Origin: Desulfurispirillum indicum S5
GTDB lineage: Bacteria; Chrysiogenota; Chrysiogenetes; Chrysiogenales; Chrysiogenaceae
Direction of reading: 5' to 3'
NCBI RefSeq assembly: GCF_000177635.2
Contig: NC_014836.1
Coordinates: 849,501 to 913,500 of the forward strand
DNA length: 64,000 nt
Position numbers and translations under genes: made by a program. Shown here piece by piece: positions 9,202 through 17,288 of the stretch (the stretch's first letter is position 1; every line of letters starts with the position of its first letter). Below the pieces are notes generated by a model. It worked only from the letters and a program-made list of their open reading frames with translations. It searched no databases and was not told the DNA's origin.

Positions 9202-9759
9202 TCAGTGTGCCATAAGCCTTTCAATCAGGTCATCCATTTCGGTGCCACGGGGAATGCCCACAAAGCGGCGCACGGGATTGCCTTCCTTATCCAGGATGTC
9301 CGACGTCGGCGTTGAGGATATGCGGGTGTTTTCAATAACATAGCCCGCGCTGGTATGCACCACGGGGAAGGTGATGTTGTTCTGCTGCAGGTAACGCTCA
9401 AGCTCTGCCGCCGAAATGCGGTCCAGGTTGAAGCTGATAATGTCAAAGTCGCTGCCGTAGTGGGTGTCATAGAGCTTCTGCAGGTGTGGCAGCTCCTGCA
9501 CACAGGCGGGGCAGTCCTTAGACCAGTAGTTCACCAGCAACACATTGCCTTTGTTATTGCCGATGCTCACCGAACGTCCGAAAACATCCGTGAAACTGGC
9601 CTGCTGGATGTGCGCGGAAAGGTGTACCGCTTCGGCCTGGATGGTTTGCTTGTCTCCCGAGAGGCCGATAAAGAGGATCAGGCCGACGATTATGGCCAGT
9701 GCCAGGCCGGAGCCAATCCAGAAGGTGCTGCTGCTTTTCTTCTTCGTATTTTTTGCCAT
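9202..9759 (-). CDS. TlpA/DsbE-like membrane-anchored thioredoxin
   Basis: The protein has 185 residues. A basic start (KNTKKK) and one transmembrane anchor (about 14-34) precede a periplasmic thioredoxin fold. The redox motif CPAC is at 83-86 in NYWSKDCPACVQELPHL. A cis-Pro region (RISSTPTSDILDKEG) and GIPRGTEMDDLIERL follow. Such TlpA/ResA/DsbE-type proteins reduce specific periplasmic disulfides, often in cytochrome c maturation. No cytochrome c maturation genes lie nearby, so the client is unknown. It precedes gmhA in the same orientation. Confidence 0.85.
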   Translation of the reverse strand: MAKNTKKKSSSTFWIGSGLALAIIVGLILFIGLSGDKQTIQAEAVHLSAHIQQASFTDVFGRSVSIGNNKGNVLLVNYWSKDCPACVQELPHLQKLYDTHYGSDFDIISFNLDRISAAELERYLQQNNITFPVVHTSAGYVIENTRISSTPTSDILDKEGNPVRRFVGIPRGTEMDDLIERLMAH

Positions 9760-9882
9760 GAAAAACCTCGTATTCTGTCATGAAGTCAACAAGTGAGGAA
9801 ACTAGCATAAAACCCGGCGAAGCCCAAGGAGATTTCATGCCGGAAACCAGCTGCTTGCCACCAGGATCATCCGGAGCTCTGC

Positions 9883-11064
9883 TCAGAATTTCGGCTGGGA
9901 GGGTATCAGGAGTCGCTGCCCAATGAAACGCATCAGCGAAGGATAGACCAGAGCACAGATCATGGCCGCCAGGACGATGGTCACCGTGACGCGGTCGCTG
10001 ATCATGCCAAGGCTCTGCCCCAACTGGCCAAAGGCCACCAGCAGTGTCAGGGGAAACGATGTTGCCAGGGGAATGATCATGACCTCGCGCATGTTGCGTC
10101 GGGAAAAGAAGAAGGGGAACAGCCCGAAAATGCGGATCAGCAGAAACACCAGGGAAAAGGCCAGAGCGTCCAGAACCACCTGCACCTGTGAAAGCATGGT
10201 GTGATCAAACTGGAAACCCACATAGATAAAAAAGATCGGTATCAGAAATCCATTGCCGAAGGTAGAGAAACTTTCACGGATATTCTCTTTTTCTTTGAAG
10301 ATGGCCGAGAAGAGGATGCCACCGATGAAAGCGCCGATAATCGGCTCAATACCCAGGGCCATGGCAAGGGCAACAAATGAAAGCATGATGACAAAGTTAC
10401 TGCGGATGCCGGACTCGCTCAGGTTGCCGGTTTTGACAAAGACAGAAATCAGCGAAGGGAACCACCAGAGCCATAGCTGTAAAAAGCGCAGAAAAAGGTA
10501 GGCGGCAAAGGAAAACAAAAACACATAGAGAATTTGCATGGCCGCCACTGGTGTAAAGCCAAACTTGTGCTGCACTACAAAAAACGTAAAGGCCAGAAGA
10601 ACATAGATTTCCGCGACACTGGCGAGAATCAGTATATTCTTGCCGAACTCCCCATGCAGCAGGCGCATCTCCCGCAGCACCGGATACAGCAGGCCAATAG
10701 CCATCGTGCAGTAGAGCAGGAGAAAGAATGGCGGCTGATTCAGAAGGAGAACTGCCAGGATCGCGAAGAGAACAATGCACGCAAAATACGCGTGCATCAC
10801 CACGATCTCGCGGGTTGGTAGACTCTTCATCTCCTCAAGGTCAATTTCCAGACCTGCCATGTACATGAGCACGATAAAACCAAAGCTGGCCAGAAAGCTG
10901 ATGGCATCACCATCGGCAAGGGAAGAGGCGAAAAAACAGCCTATCAGAATGCCATACAGGATCTCGCCCACAGAGCCGGGGATGCGCAGAGCCCTGCTGA
11001 TATTGGGCATGATAAACGCGCCCGCCACAAACAGCAGCAGGGTGAAGGCATCCTGCTGGCTCAT
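9883..11064 (-). CDS. CPA2-type cation/proton antiporter membrane subunit
   Basis: This 393-residue protein has about 11-12 membrane segments and resembles the Na_H_exchanger domain of Kef-type transporters. It shows NISRALRIPGSVGEILYGILIG near the start, FGFIVLMYMAGLEIDLEEM, and GAFIGGILFSAIFKEKENI. It lacks the C-terminal TrkA-N domain found in KefB/KefC. That domain is encoded by the separate upstream gene, whose stop overlaps this ATG in an ATGA arrangement, indicating translational coupling. Together they probably form a gated K+ or Na+ efflux system. The ion specificity cannot be read from sequence. Confidence 0.85.
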   Translation of the reverse strand: MSQQDAFTLLLFVAGAFIMPNISRALRIPGSVGEILYGILIGCFFASSLADGDAISFLASFGFIVLMYMAGLEIDLEEMKSLPTREIVVMHAYFACIVLFAILAVLLLNQPPFFLLLYCTMAIGLLYPVLREMRLLHGEFGKNILILASVAEIYVLLAFTFFVVQHKFGFTPVAAMQILYVFLFSFAAYLFLRFLQLWLWWFPSLISVFVKTGNLSESGIRSNFVIMLSFVALAMALGIEPIIGAFIGGILFSAIFKEKENIRESFSTFGNGFLIPIFFIYVGFQFDHTMLSQVQVVLDALAFSLVFLLIRIFGLFPFFFSRRNMREVMIIPLATSFPLTLLVAFGQLGQSLGMISDRVTVTIVLAAMICALVYPSLMRFIGQRLLIPSQPKF

Positions 11065-12494
11065 ACCCGGTCACCATGCACAACTACCAAAGTAGAGAGG
11101 TGCGTCTTGCGGGTCAGCAAAAAGGGAACATTGGGACGAAAGAAGGAGAGGGGCGACGTGGAATCGTGGGCCGTGATCAACAATCCGCTCCTGGCGTCTT
11201 TCAGTGCTGCCAGAGTCTGCAGAACAGGATTTCCCTCCAGCACCCGATAGTCAATTTTGGTCTTGTAAATATTCCCGAAGTCCGAAACCAGCTCCTGGCG
11301 CTGTTGCACCTCTTCCACCTCTTCACGACCACGCAACTCACGGGGCAGCGCGACAAAAAGCACCCTGAGAGGTATCTGCAGCATCTGCGAAAGTTCCATG
11401 CCAACTTCAAGGGCGTATACGGGCTCATTGCAGTTCAAAGATATGTAAATACTGGTGAAAGGATGCGTTCCCCTGGAAATAAAGAAGGGCTTGCGCGCCA
11501 TGCGGAAAATTTCTTTGCCGGTAAAGCTCCAGAAAAACCAGCTTTGATTTCCTGGAATACTGAAGAGCCCTGTCTGCTCTCCACTCCCCACAATTTGCAT
11601 GATATGCGGAATTGAGGGCTCAATAGAAAAGGAGATGTCACGGTTCTGCCGCACTTTCTCAGTGAGTTCAGAGCTTAAACGATCCCGCAATGGGTAAAAA
11701 TTCAGGCGATTTGCCTTGAGGTGGCGAAAGAGGTACACCACTTCATCAACTGTGGTCGGAAAGTTTCTATCCAATGGTGCCGCAATGGCGTTTCCATACT
11801 GAACGGGAAACTGTGGAGTTCCCTGCAGGAACGTATTGGCGAGACTTTCGAGGATCTTTGGCTCCCCGAAGAGCACCACCCGATCACCAACCTGAACCAC
11901 CTCCTCACCCACCGGCAGAACAATTTCGTTATTGCGGTATAAAGCCGCTATAAACCACTTTGAGGGTCGCAGGGTGCGGATCTTGCGATCGGTCAGATGG
12001 GATTTTGCCAGAACAGAGAGTTCGATAATCTCTCCGCGCTTCAGGCCAATGTCAATTGCTTTGGAGTAGTTGCGCTGCAGTTTATTGAGGATGATATTGA
12101 TGGAAACGCTGAAGGGCTTGATGGGCACGACATTAAAAGGAAGGTAGGCATCTTCGTCAGAATCTTCGTAAATCAACACCATCAATGGTACTTCCAGATG
12201 GAAAAATTCCCGTACCAGACGGCAGATTTCCAGACTGATATCCGACTCCTTGACGGCGACGATAATGGAATCAATGCTGGCTAGTGGGAGTTTTTTCCAG
12301 GTCACAATACTGCTGGCATCGCCGGTAATAAACTCTGTACCGGGAAAATTGTTTGCAAGCAACCCTGTCTTGCGTTGATCAAGATCTATGACAATAGGAT
12401 TCCAACCCTGGTCCAGTTCCGCCAGCAGCCGTTGTTCAAAGTAACCAAGGCCACATAATACCACACGGCGATCTGTCTCCAGCATTCGTATCAT
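11061..12494 (-). CDS. TrkA-N (RCK) domain protein with TrkA-C and a USP-like tail
   Basis: This 477-residue cytoplasmic protein begins with a Rossmann RCK domain (RRVVLCGLGYFEQRLLAEL, IVIDLD, FITGDASS). A TrkA-C-like segment follows at about 165-235 (VGEEVVQVGDRVVLFGEP). The last about 130 residues are an alpha/beta region resembling universal stress protein folds. RCK domains bind NAD(H) or nucleotides and gate K+ channels and antiporters. The ATG at 12494 has GGAGG four to five bases upstream; another ATG lies three codons on. The frame is open to 12647 but the upstream part looks non-coding. It overlaps the antiporter gene by four bases, which strongly suggests it is the regulatory subunit. 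Confidence 0.82.
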   Translation of the reverse strand: MIRMLETDRRVVLCGLGYFEQRLLAELDQGWNPIVIDLDQRKTGLLANNFPGTEFITGDASSIVTWKKLPLASIDSIIVAVKESDISLEICRLVREFFHLEVPLMVLIYEDSDEDAYLPFNVVPIKPFSVSINIILNKLQRNYSKAIDIGLKRGEIIELSVLAKSHLTDRKIRTLRPSKWFIAALYRNNEIVLPVGEEVVQVGDRVVLFGEPKILESLANTFLQGTPQFPVQYGNAIAAPLDRNFPTTVDEVVYLFRHLKANRLNFYPLRDRLSSELTEKVRQNRDISFSIEPSIPHIMQIVGSGEQTGLFSIPGNQSWFFWSFTGKEIFRMARKPFFISRGTHPFTSIYISLNCNEPVYALEVGMELSQMLQIPLRVLFVALPRELRGREEVEEVQQRQELVSDFGNIYKTKIDYRVLEGNPVLQTLAALKDARSGLLITAHDSTSPLSFFRPNVPFLLTRKTHLSTLVVVHGDRV

Positions 12495-12699
12495 GCACCC
12501 TCCAGTAAAGTGTATCCCGGCGCTGCACCCCACTGCAGCAAAACATAACAGCAGTCTCAAGCAACGCACATTTGCGAAGCTTGCCCCGACGCTGCTGATG
12601 TGCTGTTTTACTCTATTTGCACAGAAAAACGAAGCGAAAAGCTCCAATCTGCTGCCTTGTTCACACAGCAGCGAGCTGCGTTAGAAATGAAAATTATTC

Positions 12700-12728
12700 T
12701 TGACTGAGTCGGTAAACAATATCATAAT
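12700..12728 (+). promoter_or_regulatory. Sigma-70 type promoter for cydAB
   Basis: TTGACT (12700-12705), a 17-base spacer and CATAAT (12723-12728) match five of six consensus bases in each box. The predicted start near 12735 gives a leader of about 137 bases before cydA. Confidence 0.7.
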
Positions 12729-12734
12729 CGCCAA

Positions 12735-12757
12735 TGTGATTCGGGAAAATAATCACA
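12735..12757. promoter_or_regulatory. Operator-like inverted repeat at the cydA transcription start
   Basis: TGTGATT (12735-12741) and AATCACA (12751-12757) form a perfect 7-base inverted repeat with 9 bases between. It begins at the predicted +1 of the cydA promoter, a position typical of repressor operators. The half-site spacing is too long for CRP or Rex, so no regulator is named. Confidence 0.5.
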
Positions 12758-12871
12758 ATTCGCCATCTGCTCTTTCTCAGTACAGTGACACGTGATAGGA
12801 TGCGCCTGTCAGCTGAAATGAGAAAAGCGCAGGCACTTTAACGCGGAAAAGACTTACACAAGGAGTCGTCT

Positions 12872-14410
12872 ATGGAGTTGGCTACCGGAATAGGGTACGT
12901 GGACTGGTCACGTCTGCAGTTCGCGGTTACCGCAATGTTTCACTTTATTTTTGTTCCGCTCACGCTCGGTCTTGCCTTTATCGTGGCTATCATGGAAACC
13001 ATCTACGTCAAAACCGGTGATGAATACTGGAAGATGGTGACAAAGTTCTGGATGAAGCTCTTTGCCATCAACTTCGTGGTCGGTATTTCCACCGGGCTCA
13101 TTATGGAATTTCAATTTGGCACCAACTGGTCCAACTACTCCTGGCTGGTGGGCGATATTTTTGGCGCTCCTTTGGCCGTGGAGGGTATTGTGGCCTTCTT
13201 CCTGGAGGCGACTTTCTTCGCCGTCATGTTTTTTGGCTGGGACAAGGTACGCCAGGGAACGCACCTCTTCGCCACCTGGATGGTTGCCATCGGTTCCAAC
13301 CTTTCAGCATTGTGGATTCTTATCGCCAACGGCTGGATGCAGTATCCGGTGGGATCGCACTTCAATCCCGACACGGCACGCAATGAAATGCTCAACTTCT
13401 GGGAGATTCTCTTTTCGCCAGTGGCCATCACCAAATTCCTGCACACGGTAGCCAGTGGCTATGTGGTTGCCGCTCTCTTTGTGGTGGGCATCAGCGCCTG
13501 GTATCTGCTTAAAAAACGCGATGTGCAGTTCGCCAAGCGCAGTATGGCCATCGGCGCGGCCTTCGGCCTGATGATGTCCATATTCCTGGCCATGAGCGGC
13601 GATGAATCCGGCTACGAGATTGCCCAGAAGCAGCCCATGAAGCTGGCTGCCATGGAAGGTCTCTATGATGGCGAGCGTCAGGCTGGCGTCGTGGCCCTGG
13701 GGATGCTGACACCAGGAAAACGACCTGGTGACGACCGCGACCCCTTCCTCTTTGATATCCATATTCCCTATGCTCTCTCCTTCATGGGCTATCGTGATGT
13801 CAATGCCTTTGTGCCTGGCATCAATGATCTGGTCTACGGAAATTCCACCGAGGGAATTGAATCGGCCAGCACCCTGATTGAACGTGGCAAGACCGCGCAG
13901 TCAGCCCTGGCATCATACAAGCAGGCCCAGGACAACGGCGACTTTGTGGCAGCGGCACGGTACCGTGCGCTCGTGGAGCAAAACGCTCCCTACATCGGTT
14001 ACGGCTACCTGGAAAACCCCACTGACATTGTTCCGCCGGTGGCTCTGACATTCTACAGCTTCCGGGTCATGGTAGGCCTTGGGGTCTTCTTCATTGCCCT
14101 CTTCGCCGGTATTTTCTTCTTCCTGCGACGAGGGACCATAGAAGACAAGCCCTGGTTCCTGCGCCTGTGCGTCTTCTCCATCCCCCTTGGCTTTATCGCC
14201 GCCCAGGCCGGCTGGCTGGTAGCTGAAATCGGGCGTCAGCCCTGGGCCATCCAGGATCTGTTGCCGGTACAGGCTGCCGCAACCTCTATTGGCGCGGGCG
14301 CGGTGCAGATCACCTTCTGGCTCTTTGTCCTGCTGTTTATCATCTTCTTCATTGCCGGTCTGCGGGTTATGCTGCAGCAGATCGTCATCGGACCACAGGG
14401 AGGCAAGTGA
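12872..14410 (+). CDS. cydA: Cytochrome bd ubiquinol oxidase subunit I
   Basis: This 512-residue integral membrane protein carries the three hemes of bd oxidase, which oxidises quinol and reduces oxygen to water with high affinity. It shows the b595-side histidine segment FAVTAMFHFIFVPLTLGLAF (His24), the b558 histidine in KFLHTVASGYVVAAL, the methionine ligand region FYSFRVMVGLGV, and GWLVAEIGRQPWAIQ. The quinol-binding Q loop lies around residues 240-330 and is of the short kind. AGGAG lies before the ATG. cydB begins in the overlapping TGATG. It probably supports microaerobic respiration or oxygen scavenging. Confidence 0.96.
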   Translation: MELATGIGYVDWSRLQFAVTAMFHFIFVPLTLGLAFIVAIMETIYVKTGDEYWKMVTKFWMKLFAINFVVGISTGLIMEFQFGTNWSNYSWLVGDIFGAPLAVEGIVAFFLEATFFAVMFFGWDKVRQGTHLFATWMVAIGSNLSALWILIANGWMQYPVGSHFNPDTARNEMLNFWEILFSPVAITKFLHTVASGYVVAALFVVGISAWYLLKKRDVQFAKRSMAIGAAFGLMMSIFLAMSGDESGYEIAQKQPMKLAAMEGLYDGERQAGVVALGMLTPGKRPGDDRDPFLFDIHIPYALSFMGYRDVNAFVPGINDLVYGNSTEGIESASTLIERGKTAQSALASYKQAQDNGDFVAAARYRALVEQNAPYIGYGYLENPTDIVPPVALTFYSFRVMVGLGVFFIALFAGIFFFLRRGTIEDKPWFLRLCVFSIPLGFIAAQAGWLVAEIGRQPWAIQDLLPVQAAATSIGAGAVQITFWLFVLLFIIFFIAGLRVMLQQIVIGPQGGK

Positions 14411-15540
14411 TGTTTGGAAGCTTTGAACACCTGACACTGCAACAATACTGGTGGATCATCCTCTCACTGCTGGCGGGTCTGCTGGTCTTCATGATGTTTG
14501 TCCAGGGCGGTCAGACACTGCTGCGCACCCTGGCCAGGGACGAAGAGGAAAAGGGCCTGATGATCAATTCCCTGGGACGCAAGTGGGAGCTTGGCTTCAC
14601 CACCCTGGTGCTCTTTGGTGGCGCTTTTTTTGCCGCGTTTCCGCTTTTTTATGCCACCAGCTTCGGCGGTGCCTACTTTGTGTGGATGGCGATTCTCTAC
14701 TGTTTTGTCCTCCAGGCGGTATCCTATGAATTCCGCAGAAAACCGGGCAACCTTCTGGGTGCTGGCACCTACGAAACCTTCCTGCTGATCAACGGCAGCA
14801 TCGGGGTCATCCTGATCGGGACTGCCGTGGGCACTCTTTTCAGTGGAGCGGCCTTCAGCCTCAATGAGTACAATCTCTCCCAGTGGCAGAACGACCTGCG
14901 CGGGCTTGAAGCGGCCTTCAACCTGTTTAATGTCTCCCTGGGCCTTGCCGTGTTCTTCCTGGGTCGCATGCTGGGTGCCATGTACTTTATGAACAATATC
15001 GACCACCAGGGGATCCGCGAACGGGGCCGCAAGTCGGTGCTCATCAACACCATCCTGTTTCTGCCGTTCTTCCTGATCTTCGCCGTGTGGCTGCTGCTGC
15101 GTGACGGCTACGCCTACGACCCTCTCAGCGGCGTTGTCTTCCTGGAGAGCTACAAGTACCTGAAGAACTTCCTGGCCATGCCCGTGGTACTGGTCATGTT
15201 CCTGGCTGGCGTGCTGCTGGTTCTCTACTCGGTATTCATCACCGTGTTTAAAAAATCCCTCAGCGGTATCTGGTTCGGTGGGCCAGGAGCAGTGCTGGTG
15301 GTCATGAGCCTGTTCCTGAATCTGGGGCTCAACAACACCGCATTCTACCCTTCCTACTACGACCTGCAAAGCTCGCTGACCATCGTCAACAGCTCTGCCA
15401 GCCACTATACGCTGACAGTAATGAGTTACGTCTCCCTGGTGGTTCCGGTGGTGCTGGGATACATTATCCTGGCCTGGCGAGCCATGGACCGTAAAAAAAT
15501 CACGGCTGAAGAGATCAGCCAGAACAAAGAAGCGTATTAA
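14410..15540 (+). CDS. cydB: Cytochrome bd ubiquinol oxidase subunit II
   Basis: This 376-residue membrane protein forms the heterodimer with CydA. It has about nine predicted membrane segments, with QYWWIILSLLAGLLVFMMFVQGG at the N-terminus read in parts, and ILYCFVLQAVSYEFRRKPGN, a region conserved in CydB. The ATG at 14410 overlaps the cydA stop (TGATG) with GGAGG just upstream, so translation is coupled. The stop is followed after 10 bases by a very short membrane-peptide gene. Confidence 0.96.
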   Translation: MFGSFEHLTLQQYWWIILSLLAGLLVFMMFVQGGQTLLRTLARDEEEKGLMINSLGRKWELGFTTLVLFGGAFFAAFPLFYATSFGGAYFVWMAILYCFVLQAVSYEFRRKPGNLLGAGTYETFLLINGSIGVILIGTAVGTLFSGAAFSLNEYNLSQWQNDLRGLEAAFNLFNVSLGLAVFFLGRMLGAMYFMNNIDHQGIRERGRKSVLINTILFLPFFLIFAVWLLLRDGYAYDPLSGVVFLESYKYLKNFLAMPVVLVMFLAGVLLVLYSVFITVFKKSLSGIWFGGPGAVLVVMSLFLNLGLNNTAFYPSYYDLQSSLTIVNSSASHYTLTVMSYVSLVVPVVLGYIILAWRAMDRKKITAEEISQNKEAY

Positions 15541-15550
15541 GGGGGAGCAT

Positions 15551-15664
15551 ATGTCTGAACTGGTGAAATCGGCCGTCATGCTGGCCGTCTGGCCGGTGTT
15601 GATCTACGCCAGCTACCGTTTCTGCTTCTGGAGCCTGAAGAGCTATCTGAAAAAAGAGCAGTAA
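15551..15664 (+). CDS. CydX-like single-span membrane peptide
   Basis: ATG at 15551 opens a 37-codon frame ending at TAA 15662-15664. The upstream GGGGGAG is a strong ribosome site, and the gene lies ten bases after cydB. The peptide begins MSELVKSAVMLAVW, has one hydrophobic segment (about residues 6-24) and a basic tail (SLKSYLKKEQ). Many bd oxidases contain a third subunit of 30-50 residues (CydX, CydS, CydH) encoded after cydB. Size, membrane span and position match that role. The sequence does not show the MWYF start of enteric CydX, so orthology is not claimed. Confidence 0.72.
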   Translation: MSELVKSAVMLAVWPVLIYASYRFCFWSLKSYLKKEQ

Positions 15665-15736
15665 CCGAAGGGGGAACTGTATTGCCCCTGCTGCCAAGGG
15701 CACAAAACGCACACCTCCGAAGTGTTCACACATAAC

Positions 15737-15770
15737 AAAAGCGGCGAGGCCTGAAGGCCCGCCGCTTTTG
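15737..15770. terminator. Bidirectional intrinsic terminator after the cyd operon
   Basis: AAAAGCGGCG with GGCC pairs across a TGAA loop with GGCC and GCCGCTTTT, flanked by A- and T-tracts. It lies between the cyd operon (+) and the FapA-like gene (-), convergent here, and can end both transcripts. Confidence 0.85.
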
Positions 15771-15795
15771 CCTTGTTTCAGCTCTGCCTGCGTTC

Positions 15796-17274
15796 TCAGC
15801 GGCCCAGCTTCTCGATGATGCAGTTGTTCTCAAAGTCGTAGGTAAAGGTGCAGCGGCTGCGGGTGGAATTCAGGTATTTTTCTACTCCATACATGTCGAT
15901 GACGGTATCGCGATCGCAATGGGAGAGAATGCGAATGGTACCCGGCGTACGCTGAATCATCGTCTTGATAACCTCCTTGAAGCGAACCAGCAGCTCGCGC
16001 ACCTGGGCAAGGCGTTTGGCTTTCTGGGATGCGTCGGGAGGGATAAACCAGGCATGGGGATCCGTGGAGAGAATGTTGCCACCTTCGTCAAGTTTGATGG
16101 CGTATCCGGGGGGAACCAGGTGTACATTGTGACTGCGCCGGGCTTCGCCCAGCAGGGATTCGCTTTTGATGCCGATATTGGCAAAATAGCTTTCCAGCAG
16201 CTCCATTTCGAAACTGAGATTGGAGTACTGGCTGCGAAACTGGTTGATCACTTCCAGCGCGCAGGGATCATAGGCGATGATGAAGCTGGGCATATTCAGT
16301 GAGGAATTGATTTCGGAGATGACCAGTTCATCGTAAGCGGTGATGCGACTGGATATCACCGAGTTCACCATGACGTTGGTGCCAATGACTTCCGTGCGGG
16401 CGATGGACTTGATGACTACTTCGCGTTCGCTGGTTACCCTGGCGTTTTCGGCGAAATCCATTTGCGCCAGCCTGCGCGCCTTGATATTCCCGTAGCAGCC
16501 ACCGTTTATCACCACACTTTCACCCTTGATGACGGCATTCTTCTCCACATGGCCTTCAATGGTGACATCTCCGGTGGCTTCGATCTCAAAGCCGGCCTTC
16601 ACGGTGCCGGTAATGGTAACAGAGCCATCAAAGCGGATATTGCCCGTTGCATAATCCACATCGCCTTTCAGGGCGAATACTTCACTGACGATAATGGTCT
16701 GTTCCTGCTGCAGGACAACACCATCGCGCTGGGCAATGAACAGGGTACGTTCATTATCGGGATAGTGCTGCTCCCGCACACCGGCACCTGCCTTGAGCTT
16801 CAGGCGGTTCTCTCCATTGCGGGCGGCGATGGTTTTGCCGAAAATGGTAAAACCCTTCACTCCCTTGGTGGCCCACTGAATCTCCAGAATCGTATTGCCG
16901 GACTTGACCTCTTTGACCAGCCCCCGCTCCCGGAAGTTGATGGCACCGGTCTGTTCGTCAATTTCACCGGGGCTACGCTCCAGGTCAATGGAATAGTGGA
17001 CCGATGAGTCTTCACCATGAACGGGAGGAACTCCGGTGGCAATGGTAATGCGCAGGGGAAATCCCATGGCGCTTTTGGCGTGCTCACGCTGTATCTGTCG
17101 GATCTGCTGCGTGACGTCAATCACATAGGGTTCGGCAATGTGCGCCACATCCACCGCGTCGCGCCAGACGGTATCGCTGAGGTTGCGCAGGCTGTATATC
17201 AGCAGCGTCGCTTTCAGCTTGTCATCGGATATCTCCAGGGACACGGTTCTGGTAACAGGAATCTTGCTGCTCAC
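15796..17274 (-). CDS. FapA/DUF342-family protein
   Basis: This 492-residue protein matches the DUF342 (flagellar assembly protein A) family. It has an N-terminal mixed domain to about 190, and a right-handed beta-helix-like centre with repeated GDV/GSVTITGTV/GDVTIEGHVE patterns (about 205-310). A C-terminal coiled region contains AKRLAQVRELLVRFKEVIKTM. FapA-type proteins influence polar flagellar assembly or polar localisation in Vibrio, but the biochemical role is unclear. The gene lies upstream of the cyd terminator and 14 bases after the EAL-HDOD gene in the same operon, placing it among signalling genes. Confidence 0.8.
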   Translation of the reverse strand: MSSKIPVTRTVSLEISDDKLKATLLIYSLRNLSDTVWRDAVDVAHIAEPYVIDVTQQIRQIQREHAKSAMGFPLRITIATGVPPVHGEDSSVHYSIDLERSPGEIDEQTGAINFRERGLVKEVKSGNTILEIQWATKGVKGFTIFGKTIAARNGENRLKLKAGAGVREQHYPDNERTLFIAQRDGVVLQQEQTIIVSEVFALKGDVDYATGNIRFDGSVTITGTVKAGFEIEATGDVTIEGHVEKNAVIKGESVVINGGCYGNIKARRLAQMDFAENARVTSEREVVIKSIARTEVIGTNVMVNSVISSRITAYDELVISEINSSLNMPSFIIAYDPCALEVINQFRSQYSNLSFEMELLESYFANIGIKSESLLGEARRSHNVHLVPPGYAIKLDEGGNILSTDPHAWFIPPDASQKAKRLAQVRELLVRFKEVIKTMIQRTPGTIRILSHCDRDTVIDMYGVEKYLNSTRSRCTFTYDFENNCIIEKLGR

Positions 17275-17288
17275 CGCGGCCCTCCTGT

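Larger units (their letters stand above)
12495..12871. other. Intergenic control region between the antiporter operon and cydA
   Basis: These 377 bases separate divergent operons and hold no supportable gene. They contain the cydA promoter (12700-12728) and an inverted repeat at the predicted transcription start (12735-12757), and must also hold the minus-strand promoter for the TrkA-N gene, which I could not place confidently. Confidence 0.6.

Noticed and set aside
12735-12757. CRP, FNR or Rex site at cydA
   Set aside because: The TGTGA and TCACA cores are 13 bases apart, not the short spacing these regulators need; kept only as an unassigned operator-like repeat.
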